This document shows positions 1 to 8,103 of a DNA stretch of 64,000 nt, one piece after another (the stretch's first letter is position 1; each line of letters starts with the position of its first letter). Below the pieces are notes generated by a model that was given only the letters and a program-made list of their open reading frames with translations, searched no databases and was not told the DNA's origin. Position numbers and translations under genes: made by a program. The DNA comes from Verrucomicrobiota bacterium (GTDB taxonomy: Bacteria; Verrucomicrobiota; Verrucomicrobiia; JADLBR01). The DNA is taken from NCBI GenBank assembly GCA_029560585.1, contig JAKQKQ010000201.1, positions 159,805-223,804 of the forward strand. The letters are read 5' to 3'.

Positions 1-2
1 TG

Positions 3-116
3 AGCTCCCTGCACGAGGCGCAGGACCACGGGCAATCCCGCGCCGGCGAACACGCCCCGGGACACGGCGGCACCGCGCCCCCTGAATCCACCGCTAAACC
101 ACACGGGGGGCATTGA
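3..116 (+). CDS. C-terminal end of ActB-like subunit (partial, 5' end outside window)
   Basis: One plus-strand frame is open from the window edge to a TGA at 114-116, two bases before the actC ATG. It gives 37 residues that are hydrophilic and rich in His, Gly and Pro. In alternative complex III operons the gene before actC is actB, the iron-sulfur/molybdopterin-like peripheral subunit. The identity rests on this gene order, because the visible tail carries no diagnostic motif. A second frame is also open until 83-85, so the call is tentative. Confidence 0.5.
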   Translation, partial: SSLHEAQDHGQSRAGEHAPGHGGTAPPESTAKPHGGH

Positions 117-118
117 TC

Positions 119-1660
119 ATGGCCGACGCGATTCTCAATCCACCCGTGGCGCATCCCGACGCCCATCTCGTCGCCCGACAGCCGCTCGTCCTCAACCGGC
201 GGCCCATGGCATGGATCACCGAGCACGTCGCCCGCATCGTCGAGGACAAATCCAAGATGTGGTGGTGGATCTCTATCCTCATCACCGGCGCGATCGCATC
301 CCTCGTCCCAATCGAATTGACCTACCTCGTCTCGACCGGCGTCGGCGTCTGGGGACTCAATCATCCCGTCGGCTGGGCCTGGGATATCACCAACTTCGTC
401 TTCTGGATCGGTATCGGCCACGCCGGCACCCTCATCTCCGCCATCCTTTTCCTCACCCGCCAGCGATGGCGCACGTCCATCAACCGCTCCGCCGAGGCCA
501 TGACGATCTTCGCGGTGATCTGCGCCGGCATATTCCCCGCCTTCCACGTCGGCCGCCTCTGGATGGTCTGGTTCCTCGCGCCCGTCCCCAACGCCAACGT
601 CATTTGGCCCAACTTCAAGAGCCCCCTGCTCTGGGACGTGTTCGCCGTCTCCACCTACTTCACCGTCTCCCTGATCTTCTGGTATGTCGGCCTCATCCCC
701 GACTTCGCCACCATCCGCGACCGAGCCAGGGATCCCATCCGCAAGTTCATCTACGGGCTGCTCGCGCTCGGTTGGCGCGGTTCCAACCGCCAGTGGAGCC
801 ACTACGAGAAGGCCTACCTCGTGCTCGCCGGCATCTCCACCCCGCTGGTCCTCTCGGTCCACAGCGTCGTCTCCTTCGACTTTGCAACCTCGGTCATCCC
901 CGGCTGGCACACCACCATCTTCCCCCCCTACTTCGTGGCGGGCGCCATCTTTGGCGGCTTCGCCATGGTGCTCACGCTCCTCGTCCCCTGCCGATGGCTC
1001 TTCGGGCTCCAGGATCTCATCACCACCAAGCACATCGACAACATGTGCAAGATCGTCCTGCTCACCGGTACGATCGTCGGATACGCGTACATGATGGAAC
1101 TCTTCATCGCGTGGTATTCCGGCAACCCGTACGAGTGGCACGCATTCCTCCGAAACCGCATCGCCGACCCCTACATCATCGGCCCCGCCACCGGCGTGCC
1201 CCCCGCCCCCTACTGGTGGGCCTACTGGACCATGATGACCTGCAACGTCCTCGCGCCCCAACTCTTCTGGTTCAAACCCTGCCGCCAGAAAGCCTGGATC
1301 GTGTGGATCATCGTGTGCTTCGGCCCGAACGTGGGCATGTGGTTCGAGCGCTTCGTCATCATCGTCACGTCGCTGCACCGCGACTTCATGCCCGGCGCCT
1401 GGGGCTACTTCGTGCCCACGATCAATGACATCCTCCTCTTCTCGGGCACCGTCGGACTCTTCGTTTTCCTCTTCCTGCTCTTCGTTCGCTTCTTCCCGAT
1501 GATCACCATGTTCGAGGTCAAGGCCGTCCTCCCCGAGGCCGACCCCCACCACCTCCCCGAACCCCGTCCGCCACAAGGCCACAACGGCGGGGCCATCCAA
1601 GGCGAAGTCCGCGAGATCCTCGCCCGGCGCGAGGCCAAGGCCAGGGGGGGCCACGCGTGA
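119..1660 (+). CDS. actC: Alternative complex III membrane subunit ActC (NrfD family)
   Basis: This is a 513-residue polytopic membrane protein of the NrfD/PsrC type. It is the quinol-interacting integral subunit of alternative complex III, which oxidises menaquinol and passes electrons to c-type cytochromes. About ten hydrophobic segments span residues 45-480, between a short N-terminal tail and a charged C-terminal tail. The ATG at 119 is chosen because a run of six G (105-110) sits eight bases upstream; a TTG two codons earlier is also in frame. Its stop overlaps the actD GTG (GTGA), so the two are probably translationally coupled. The family call is firm, and the neighbours actD, actE and actF confirm it. 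Confidence 0.93.
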   Translation: MADAILNPPVAHPDAHLVARQPLVLNRRPMAWITEHVARIVEDKSKMWWWISILITGAIASLVPIELTYLVSTGVGVWGLNHPVGWAWDITNFVFWIGIGHAGTLISAILFLTRQRWRTSINRSAEAMTIFAVICAGIFPAFHVGRLWMVWFLAPVPNANVIWPNFKSPLLWDVFAVSTYFTVSLIFWYVGLIPDFATIRDRARDPIRKFIYGLLALGWRGSNRQWSHYEKAYLVLAGISTPLVLSVHSVVSFDFATSVIPGWHTTIFPPYFVAGAIFGGFAMVLTLLVPCRWLFGLQDLITTKHIDNMCKIVLLTGTIVGYAYMMELFIAWYSGNPYEWHAFLRNRIADPYIIGPATGVPPAPYWWAYWTMMTCNVLAPQLFWFKPCRQKAWIVWIIVCFGPNVGMWFERFVIIVTSLHRDFMPGAWGYFVPTINDILLFSGTVGLFVFLFLLFVRFFPMITMFEVKAVLPEADPHHLPEPRPPQGHNGGAIQGEVREILARREAKARGGHA

Positions 1661-2238
1661 GCGACGCCGCACAGCGCCGCCTCTATGGCTTCGCGGCGGA
1701 GTTCGCCTCCGCGGCCGCCCTCTACCACGCCGCGGAGAAGGTCCGCGACAAGGGTTTCCGCCGTTGGGACGTCCATTCCCCCTACCCCATCCATGGCATG
1801 GACGACGCCATGGGCCTCAAGGGATCCAAGGTGTCCCTGGTCTCTCTGCTCGGCGGCGCCACCGGCCTCACGCTCGCGTTCCTCATGATCAGCCTCGCCG
1901 GCGACGACCACGGCATCGTCAAGGCGATCATGGGCAACTTCAACTACCCCCTGATCGTGGCGGGCAAAACCCCATTCGACGTCGAACCATCCGTTCCCAT
2001 CTTCTTCGAACTGACGATCCTCCTCACCGCCTTTGGCACCGTCCTCGGCCTGCTCCTGCTCGGCCGGATTCCCCAGCTCCACCATCCCATGTTCGAGTGG
2101 GATCGCTTCGAAAAGGTCACCGACGACGGCTTCTTCATCGCGATCCGCGCCGATGACGCCCTCTTCGACGAGGCCGAGACCCGCCAATTCTTGGAAGCCA
2201 TAGGCGGCACCGCCGTGTCGCGCATCGAGGAATCCTGA
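1657..2238 (+). CDS. actD: Alternative complex III subunit ActD (DUF3341)
   Basis: This 193-residue protein belongs to DUF3341, the ActD membrane subunit of alternative complex III. It has a soluble N-terminal part (YGFAAEF near the start, then a ferredoxin-like stretch with the motif [10 protein letters not shown] around residue 48) and two transmembrane helices, roughly 65-90 and 110-135, followed by a cytoplasmic tail. It has no cofactor ligands and is thought to be structural. The GTG start overlaps the actC stop and is the only start giving the complete N-terminal domain. The next gene follows after three bases. Confidence 0.92.
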   Translation: MSDAAQRRLYGFAAEFASAAALYHAAEKVRDKGFRRWDVHSPYPIHGMDDAMGLKGSKVSLVSLLGGATGLTLAFLMISLAGDDHGIVKAIMGNFNYPLIVAGKTPFDVEPSVPIFFELTILLTAFGTVLGLLLLGRIPQLHHPMFEWDRFEKVTDDGFFIAIRADDALFDEAETRQFLEAIGGTAVSRIEES

Positions 2239-2241
2239 CCC

Positions 2242-2976
2242 ATGCGCGCGCTTCCCGTCATCAAGTGGTTCCTGGCCGGCCTCGCCATCACCGGCATCGT
2301 GGGCCTGGCCATCTTTGGCTTCCGCGGTACGAGGTCATCGGCCCCGCCCATCGAGATCTTCCCCGACATGGACCGGCAGCCAAAATTCAAGTCCCAGCAG
2401 CCCTCCCCCTTCTTCGCCGATGGCCGCGCCGACCGCCCACCGGTCCCAGGCACCGTTCCTTTTGATGTCCCCGTCGATAACCCCTACCTCACCACGGGGA
2501 TAATGGGCGACCGCTGGGGGGACGGGATCCCGCTGACGGTCGACCGCGCCCTCATCGACCGCGGCCAGCAGCGGTTCACCATCAATTGCCTCCCCTGCCA
2601 CGGTGCCCTCGCCAATGGCAAAGGCATCGTCCAGCAGTACGGCTTCAACGTCATCGCAAACCTCCATCAGCCCCGGATCATCGAGATGGCCGACGGCGAG
2701 ATCTTCAACACCATCACCCACGGCAAGGGCCAGATGGGCGCCTACCCGCACACCCGGCCCGAGGACCGCTGGGCCATCATCGCCTACCTCCGCGTCCTCC
2801 AGAAGGCCCGCAACGCCACAATTGCCGATGTCCCCGCCGCCGAGCGCGCGAAACTTGAGGCCGCCAAAGCGGAACCCGCTCCGGGCGCCACCAATGCCCC
2901 CCCCTCTGCCACATCGCCTCCAACCTCTAACGCACCACCCGCTGCGGTCCCCGCGCCCAGTCCCCCGAAGCCATGA
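2242..2976 (+). CDS. actE: Alternative complex III monohaem cytochrome c subunit ActE
   Basis: This is a 244-residue membrane-anchored cytochrome c. An N-terminal hydrophobic segment (residues 8-28) anchors it. A conserved DMDRQPKFKSQ stretch typical of ActE follows, then one CxxCH haem site (CLPCH, near residue 116) with a likely axial Met in GQMGAYPH. It is expected to receive electrons from the ActB/ActC core and pass them to the oxidase. The last 35-40 residues are a Pro/Ala-rich tail containing ATNAPP, which recurs in two later proteins of the operon. The ATG at 2242 follows actD closely, and the stop overlaps actF as ATGA. Confidence 0.92.
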   Translation: MRALPVIKWFLAGLAITGIVGLAIFGFRGTRSSAPPIEIFPDMDRQPKFKSQQPSPFFADGRADRPPVPGTVPFDVPVDNPYLTTGIMGDRWGDGIPLTVDRALIDRGQQRFTINCLPCHGALANGKGIVQQYGFNVIANLHQPRIIEMADGEIFNTITHGKGQMGAYPHTRPEDRWAIIAYLRVLQKARNATIADVPAAERAKLEAAKAEPAPGATNAPPSATSPPTSNAPPAAVPAPSPPKP

Positions 2977-4208
2977 GCGAACACACCGCCAGCGCCCCAG
3001 CCCCCGAGCGGTTCCGCCGAGCCTCGGCAGGCGCCCTGCCCCTCGCCTTTCTCGGCGGTGGCGCGCTCTGCCTGGCCATCGCGCTGGTGTGGGGCCTCGC
3101 CGTAGACCGTCAACAATTCGCCCACTCCTGGCTGCTCGGCTTCATGTACTGTTTCACGATCTGCGCCGGCTCGCTCTTCTGGATCCTCCTCCACCATGCG
3201 GTCGACGCGAATTGGTCGGTCGTCGTCCGCCGCCTCTTCGAACACGTGGCCGCGCTCTTCCCCTATCTCGTCGCGCTCTTCATCCCGTTGCTCTTCTGCC
3301 TGCCCGATCTCTACCGGTGGCTCACTCTAGACCCTCTCGCCGATCACGCCCTCGCCCATAAATCCCCCTACCTCAACAAGGGCTTTCTCCTCTTCCGGCT
3401 CGCGTTCTACTTCCTCTATTTCACCTTCGCGGCCCTCCTCTTCAAAACGAAATCCGTCATGCAAGACGAGACCGGTGACCCGAGGCTGTCCCTGGGCATG
3501 CGCCGCTGGTCCAACGGCCTGATGCTGCTCTTCGCCGTATCAATCACGTTCGCCGGCTTCGACTTGCTCATGGCCCTTGATCACACGTGGTATTCGACCA
3601 TGTGGGGCGTCTACATCTTCGCGGGATCCGCGCTGTCCTCCATCGCCCTCACCATATTGGTCTCCTCCCTCCTGAGGGACGCCGGCTACCTCAAGGGCGT
3701 TCTCACCGTCGAGCACGACCACATCATGGGCAAGCTCATGTTCGCCTTCGTGATCTTCTGGGCCTACATCGGCTTCAGCCAGTACCTCCTCATCTATTAT
3801 TCCAACATCCCCGAGGAGACCCTCTTCTTTTTCCGACGCAACACCGGCTCCTGGCTATACGTCAGCCTCGTCCTGGTCGTCGGACACTTTATCCTGCCAT
3901 TCCTGATCATCCTCACCCAACCCGCCAAACGCGGCGGGAAACGCCTCTTGTTCGCCGCGGGCTGGATCCTCTTCATGCACGCGGTGGATCTGTTTTGGAT
4001 CATCGCCCCCTCCCTCCAGACGTACCGCGACCTCGCTGCCGGGGGCGGCGGCGACACATCCGGCTTTGCGATCCACCCCATCGACATCCTCTGCCTCCTC
4101 GGTTTCGTCGGGGTGCTCGGCGCCCTCCTCTTCCGAATGCTGGAGAAAACTGATCTCTTCCCATCGCGCGATCCCCGACTCATGGAATCCATCGCCCTCA
4201 AGAATTGA
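2973..4208 (+). CDS. actF: Alternative complex III membrane subunit ActF
   Basis: This 411-residue integral membrane protein has about ten transmembrane helices. It is the second NrfD-like quinone-associated subunit (ActF) of alternative complex III. Visible features include the motif LLHHAVDANW (about residue 75), a strongly hydrophobic core, and a histidine-containing loop HDHIMGKLMFAF near residue 250. It resembles ActC only distantly, as is usual for this pair. The start overlaps the actE stop (ATGA), and the next gene begins within a few bases of its stop. With actC, actD and actE present, only actA and most of actB lie outside the window. Confidence 0.92.
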   Translation: MSEHTASAPAPERFRRASAGALPLAFLGGGALCLAIALVWGLAVDRQQFAHSWLLGFMYCFTICAGSLFWILLHHAVDANWSVVVRRLFEHVAALFPYLVALFIPLLFCLPDLYRWLTLDPLADHALAHKSPYLNKGFLLFRLAFYFLYFTFAALLFKTKSVMQDETGDPRLSLGMRRWSNGLMLLFAVSITFAGFDLLMALDHTWYSTMWGVYIFAGSALSSIALTILVSSLLRDAGYLKGVLTVEHDHIMGKLMFAFVIFWAYIGFSQYLLIYYSNIPEETLFFFRRNTGSWLYVSLVLVVGHFILPFLIILTQPAKRGGKRLLFAAGWILFMHAVDLFWIIAPSLQTYRDLAAGGGGDTSGFAIHPIDILCLLGFVGVLGALLFRMLEKTDLFPSRDPRLMESIALKN

Positions 4209-4210
4209 CC

Positions 4211-4741
4211 ATGGCCCCCGACCACCAGACCGCACCCCGCCGCCTCGGCCCCCTGGGCCTGACAGCCATCGTCGCGGGATTCCTGATCTTTGGCGCGGCA
4301 ACGCTCTGGCTCCGAAATCAGCCGGCCGACCGCACGGACCTCGAAACCGACCGCGCGCAGCAACGCACCGAGCGACTCGCCAAGCTCCGCGAGAGCGACA
4401 CCAAGGCCCTCGCCGAATACAACTGGGTCGACCGCGGGGCCGGCGTCGTTGGATTGCCCCTGGAGCGCGCCATCGAACTGGCCCTGCCACAGCTGAAATC
4501 AAAACCCGTCCGCCCCGGCCCCCTCATACCGCCCCCGGTCGCCACCAACGCCCCGCCCGCCGGCGCCACCAGCGCCGCACCTCCCACCGCCACGCCAAGC
4601 CCTGCCCCCACGAACGCCGCCCCCGCCGCCGCGCCAGTCGGACCCGGACCGTCCTCCTCCCTGTTCGCTCCACGCATCCATCTTCAAACTTCTGCCTCCG
4701 AGCTTCCATCTTCCGTCTTCCGCCCGCCATCCATCCTATGA
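4211..4741 (+). CDS. Small single-pass membrane protein of the respiratory operon
   Basis: This 176-residue protein has one N-terminal transmembrane helix (about residues 13-33), a charged coiled-coil-like stretch, and the motif EYNWVDRGAGVVGLPL followed by ERAIEL. Proteins with this YxWVDR-type motif are seen beside cytochrome oxidase and alternative complex III genes; the exact role is unknown. From residue 100 on it is Pro/Ala/Thr-rich, with ATNAPPA. The last 20 or so residues come from a pyrimidine-rich, repeat-like stretch and look like read-through into former intergenic DNA. The ATG at 4211 is preferred over the TTG at 4205. The stop overlaps the next gene (ATGA). Confidence 0.72.
   Translation: MAPDHQTAPRRLGPLGLTAIVAGFLIFGAATLWLRNQPADRTDLETDRAQQRTERLAKLRESDTKALAEYNWVDRGAGVVGLPLERAIELALPQLKSKPVRPGPLIPPPVATNAPPAGATSAAPPTATPSPAPTNAAPAAAPVGPGPSSSLFAPRIHLQTSASELPSSVFRPPSIL
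4678..4737 (+). repeat. Low-complexity pyrimidine-rich CTTCC/ATCTTC stretch
   Basis: About 60 bases consist mainly of short variants of CTTCCATCTTCC and CTTCTGCCTCC. This differs from the codon pattern of the coding sequence around it. It forms the extreme 3' end of the small membrane protein gene and runs to the next start codon. It looks like an intergenic simple repeat that has been absorbed into the reading frame. Confidence 0.6.
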
Positions 4742-4974
4742 CGACCGCCTACCTCATCCTCGGGTTTTCGCTCGTCGCGTTCGGCGCGATGGCCGTGACC
4801 GCGCTGGTCTGGGCGGCCCGCGCCGGTCAATTCGAGAACTTCAAGGCGGGCTCCGAATCGATCTTTGACTCCGGCGAGCCCATCGGGGAACCCACCGACG
4901 TCTTCCCCGGCATGAAACGCTCGCTGCTCGCCGGCAGTCCAACCCGCGCCATGAAAGGGCCCCCAAGACCGTGA
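4738..4974 (+). CDS. CcoS-like oxidase maturation protein
   Basis: This is a 78-residue single-pass membrane protein with an N-terminal helix (about residues 4-27) followed by WAARAGQFENF. That matches the WAVRSGQFDD-type signature of CcoS/FixS, a small protein needed for cofactor insertion into cbb3 oxidases. It is longer than typical CcoS, with a tail containing DVFPGMKRS. The ATG overlaps the previous stop (ATGA), and the TGA overlaps the GTG of the oxidase catalytic subunit. This position directly before ccoN supports the call. A purely structural small subunit of the oxidase is the alternative. Confidence 0.68.
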   Translation: MTTAYLILGFSLVAFGAMAVTALVWAARAGQFENFKAGSESIFDSGEPIGEPTDVFPGMKRSLLAGSPTRAMKGPPRP

Positions 4975-6509
4975 GCCAAACCAGTGGAAACAACCCGGCG
5001 GGCGCCATGCCCCCGCCCACCGATGCCGCGGAGCGCGCCTACATCGACCGATCGTGCCGTGCGCCGGTCCTCTTCTTCTTCGGATCGGCACTCTTCTGGT
5101 TGCTCGTGGGCACGTTCTTCGCGCTCGTTACGTCCATAAAGCTCCATGATCCCGAGTTCATGACCCGCGCACCCCTGCCGGATGTCGCCAAGTTCCAGGC
5201 GGGTGGATCACTGAATGCGAATCCCATCTCGATGCAGGACGTCGGATTCCTCACCTTTGGACGCTTCCGGGCCTCGCACCTCAATGCGGTCGCCTACGGC
5301 TGGGCTTCTTCCGCCGCCATCGGGGTCGGCGTTTGGCTCATGGCGCGCCTCTGTCGCGTCCCGCTCCGCCGCCCCGCGCTCGTTACGACCGCCGGTGTCC
5401 TGTGGAACATAGGTATCGCCGTCGGCATAGCCGGCATCCTCGCCGGCCAAAGCACCTCCGTCGAATGGCTGGAGTTCCCGCCCTACGCCGCGCTCATCAT
5501 CGGGATCGCCTACGCCATGATCGCCGTCTGGGCCGTGGACATGTTCGCGTCGCGGCAATGTGACCACGTCTACGTGACGCTCTGGTACGTGCTCGCCGCC
5601 TTCTTCTGGTTCCCCTGGCTGTATGCTACGGCCAACATCCTGATATTGCTCAAGCCCGTGCAGGGCTCCGTGCAGGCCATCGTCAACTGGTGGTTCGGGC
5701 ACAACGTCCTCGGCCTCTGGTTCACCCCCATCGGCATCGGCGCCGCTTACTACATGATCCCCAAGGTCATCGGCCGACCCATCCACAGCTATTATCTTTC
5801 CGCCATCGGTTTCTGGTCGCTCGCCCTATTCTATTCCTGGAACGGGGGGCACCACCTCATCGGCGGACCACTGCCCGCCTGGGTGATCACCGCCAGCATC
5901 GTGGCCAGCGTCATGATGGTCATCCCCGTGGTCGTCACCGCGGTCAACCACCACATGACCATGCGCGGCCACTTCGGCATGCTGCGCTACAGCCCGACCC
6001 TCCGCTTCATCGTGTTCGGCGCCATGAGCTACACGCTCGTCAGCCTCCAGGGCAGCTCCATGGCCATTCGTTCCCTCAACAAGATCTCCCATTTCACCCA
6101 CTACACCATCGGCCACGCGCATTTTGGGCTCTACGCGTTCTTCACCATGGTCATGTTCGGCTGCATGTACTACATCGTGCCGCGGCTCTGCGGCTGCGAG
6201 TGGCGCTCCGCCTACCTCATCCGCCTGCATTTCTGGGCGGCCGCCTACGGCATCTTCTTCATGATCATCGCACTCACGGTCGGCGGCCTCGTCCAGGGCC
6301 TCATGCTCGCCGATCCCGCCAAGGATTTCGTCGGCGAGATCGTCCCGATGACAAGGCCCTATCTCGTGGGACGATCGCTGTCCGGCGTGCTCCTCAGCAT
6401 CGGCCACGTCGTTTTCGCCTACCATTTCATCCTCATGGTCCTCCAGCTGGGTCGCCGCGAGGGCGGGCCAGTCTATTTCAACCCCGTCGAGGCGGAGGTG
6501 CGCCCATGA
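4971..6509 (+). CDS. ccoN: cbb3-type cytochrome c oxidase subunit I (CcoN)
   Basis: This 512-residue, about 12-helix haem-copper oxidase catalytic subunit reduces O2 to water at a haem b3/CuB site and pumps protons. The ligand pattern is visible: a His in RASHLNAVAYGW (low-spin haem), a His in WWFGHNVLGLW and the HH pair in NGGHHLIGG (CuB site), and THYTIGHAHFG (haem ligands). The GTG start overlaps the previous stop. Its own stop overlaps ccoO (ATGA). Subunit I of cbb3 oxidases is usually about 470-500 residues, so the length is normal. The arrangement suggests that the oxidase is co-expressed with alternative complex III and may associate with it. Confidence 0.95.
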   Translation: MSQTSGNNPAGAMPPPTDAAERAYIDRSCRAPVLFFFGSALFWLLVGTFFALVTSIKLHDPEFMTRAPLPDVAKFQAGGSLNANPISMQDVGFLTFGRFRASHLNAVAYGWASSAAIGVGVWLMARLCRVPLRRPALVTTAGVLWNIGIAVGIAGILAGQSTSVEWLEFPPYAALIIGIAYAMIAVWAVDMFASRQCDHVYVTLWYVLAAFFWFPWLYATANILILLKPVQGSVQAIVNWWFGHNVLGLWFTPIGIGAAYYMIPKVIGRPIHSYYLSAIGFWSLALFYSWNGGHHLIGGPLPAWVITASIVASVMMVIPVVVTAVNHHMTMRGHFGMLRYSPTLRFIVFGAMSYTLVSLQGSSMAIRSLNKISHFTHYTIGHAHFGLYAFFTMVMFGCMYYIVPRLCGCEWRSAYLIRLHFWAAAYGIFFMIIALTVGGLVQGLMLADPAKDFVGEIVPMTRPYLVGRSLSGVLLSIGHVVFAYHFILMVLQLGRREGGPVYFNPVEAEVRP

Positions 6510-7126
6510 ACCGGATGCGCAACCTCTTCATCGGCTTCTTCGCCACGTTCATCTGCTCCTGGCTCGGGCTCGTGCTCGCGCCCCACATCCAGTTCGGGGG
6601 CCTCAAGGAATACCTCAACGAGGATGACAACCAGTACCTCCCACCGGCCCGCACCGGGCTCGCCGAACGAGGTTCCCAGGTGTACGCCGCCAACGGCTGC
6701 ATCTACTGCCACACCCAGCAGGTTCGCCCCGCCCACCAGGGCTACGACTTGGCCCGCGGCTGGGGAGCCCGACGAACCGTCGCCCGCGACTACATCCACG
6801 ATCGACCGCATTTCCTCGGAACGATGCGAACCGGCCCCGATCTCACGAACATCGGCCACCGCCAAAACAGCGTGGCCTGGCACCACAAGCACCTCTTTGC
6901 GCCCGCGACGGTGTCCAAGGGCTCGATCATGCCGCCGTTCCGGTACCTGTATAGAAAGCAGCGCATCGTCGGCGCGCCCTCCCCCGACGCCCTGCAGATC
7001 GAGGGCCCCGACGCCCCCGAGCCCGGCTTCGAGATCGTCCCGACCGAGGACGCCAAAGCCCTCGTCGCCTATCTCGTTTCCCTGAACCGCATGTACCCTC
7101 TGCCAGAAGCCCCGGTGGACCAGTGA
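6506..7126 (+). CDS. ccoO: cbb3-type cytochrome c oxidase monohaem subunit II (CcoO)
   Basis: This 206-residue membrane-anchored cytochrome c is CcoO/FixO. An N-terminal helix (residues 5-25) is followed by one haem site (CIYCHTQQVRP, near residue 63), which is the characteristic CcoO signature. Downstream motifs GPDLTNIGHR and a Met in KGSIMPPFRYL (probable axial ligand) also fit. It transfers electrons from the third cytochrome subunit to CcoN. The ATG overlaps the ccoN stop. The family is certain. Confidence 0.95.
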   Translation: MNRMRNLFIGFFATFICSWLGLVLAPHIQFGGLKEYLNEDDNQYLPPARTGLAERGSQVYAANGCIYCHTQQVRPAHQGYDLARGWGARRTVARDYIHDRPHFLGTMRTGPDLTNIGHRQNSVAWHHKHLFAPATVSKGSIMPPFRYLYRKQRIVGAPSPDALQIEGPDAPEPGFEIVPTEDAKALVAYLVSLNRMYPLPEAPVDQ

Positions 7127-7136
7127 GGATCTCGCG

Positions 7137-8009
7137 ATGGCCGACGACTTGAGACCCCCGCCAGAAGCCCACGACATCGATCCCACCCTGCCCGGAGTGG
7201 ACTACTCCGAGCGCGTGAGTGTCACTGGCATCCACGCCGCCGTCCTGAGGGAGAAAATCGAACCGCGCGAGGGCATGGAACCCATGCCGATCTGGCTGTG
7301 GCTCGCCGTCTCCCTGCTCATCGGCTGGGGTGGCTGGTACCTCGGGACTTTCTCCGGCGGCTATCGCGCGGACAATTTTGACGAGCGCATCGGAAGCGCC
7401 ATCGCCGGCGGTGCTGTCGCCGGGACTGCCGCTGGCGGCACGGCTGCCAAGGAGGATCCCGCCGCCGCCTTCGCCAAACTCGGCAAACGCCAGTTCACCG
7501 CAAACTGCCAGTCCTGCCACCAGGCCACGGGCCTCGGCCAAGCCGGCGTCTATCCGCCGCTCGCCGGTTCGGAGTACGTGCTCGGCAACAAAAAGCGCGT
7601 CATCGCCATCGTCCTCAAGGGCCTCCAGGGTCCGTTCAAGGTCAAAGGCAACACCTACAACAACGTCATGCAGTCATGGGAACCGGTCCTGGATGACAAG
7701 AAGATCGCCGCCATCCTCACCTACGTCCGCAACGAGTGGGGCAACAAGGCCGAACCCATCACCCCGGAAGAAGTCGCCGCCGTCCGCGCCGAATTCGCGT
7801 CCCGCAAGGTCGCCTGGACCGAGGCCGACCTGCTAGCCATCCCCGAAAACGCCACCATCAACGTCGCGCCGGCCACCAATGCCACGCCGCCCGCCGCCGC
7901 CCCATCGGCTCCGACCCCGGCAGCTCCCGCCCCACCGGTCCCCGCCCCGAAGGCCCCGAGCCCGGCGGCCATAGCCCCACAGGCACCGGCCGACCGGCCC
8001 TACACTTGA
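7137..8009 (+). CDS. One-haem CcoP-like cytochrome c subunit of the oxidase
   Basis: This 290-residue protein has a cytoplasmic N-terminus (about 50 residues), one transmembrane helix (PIWLWLAVSLLIGWGGWYLG), a Gly/Ala linker, and a single cytochrome c domain with CQSCHQATG near residue 122 and a likely Met ligand in NNVMQSW. It takes the place of CcoP/FixP, but classical CcoP has two haems and this one has one. The C-terminal 60 residues are Pro/Ala-rich with ATNATPP, like two earlier proteins of the operon. The ATG lies ten bases after the ccoO stop. A GC-rich hairpin follows it, so this is probably the last gene of the operon. Confidence 0.87.
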   Translation: MADDLRPPPEAHDIDPTLPGVDYSERVSVTGIHAAVLREKIEPREGMEPMPIWLWLAVSLLIGWGGWYLGTFSGGYRADNFDERIGSAIAGGAVAGTAAGGTAAKEDPAAAFAKLGKRQFTANCQSCHQATGLGQAGVYPPLAGSEYVLGNKKRVIAIVLKGLQGPFKVKGNTYNNVMQSWEPVLDDKKIAAILTYVRNEWGNKAEPITPEEVAAVRAEFASRKVAWTEADLLAIPENATINVAPATNATPPAAAPSAPTPAAPAPPVPAPKAPSPAAIAPQAPADRPYT

Positions 8010-8026
8010 CCCGGACGGATGTGAAC

Positions 8027-8047
8027 GCCGCCTGTGTCAGGCGGCGA
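8027..8047. terminator. GC-rich hairpin between convergent operons
   Basis: A perfect 9-bp inverted repeat (CGCCGCCTG / CAGGCGGCG) with a TGT loop lies 18 bases after the oxidase operon. It faces the end of the convergent hlyD-like gene at 8104. There is no clear T-tract on either side, so intrinsic termination is likely but weakly supported. Confidence 0.5.
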
Positions 8048-8103
8048 TGAACGCGGGCGCCTCATGATGGCTGGGGTTCTGGCCAACACCGCTCCGATGC
8101 GGC

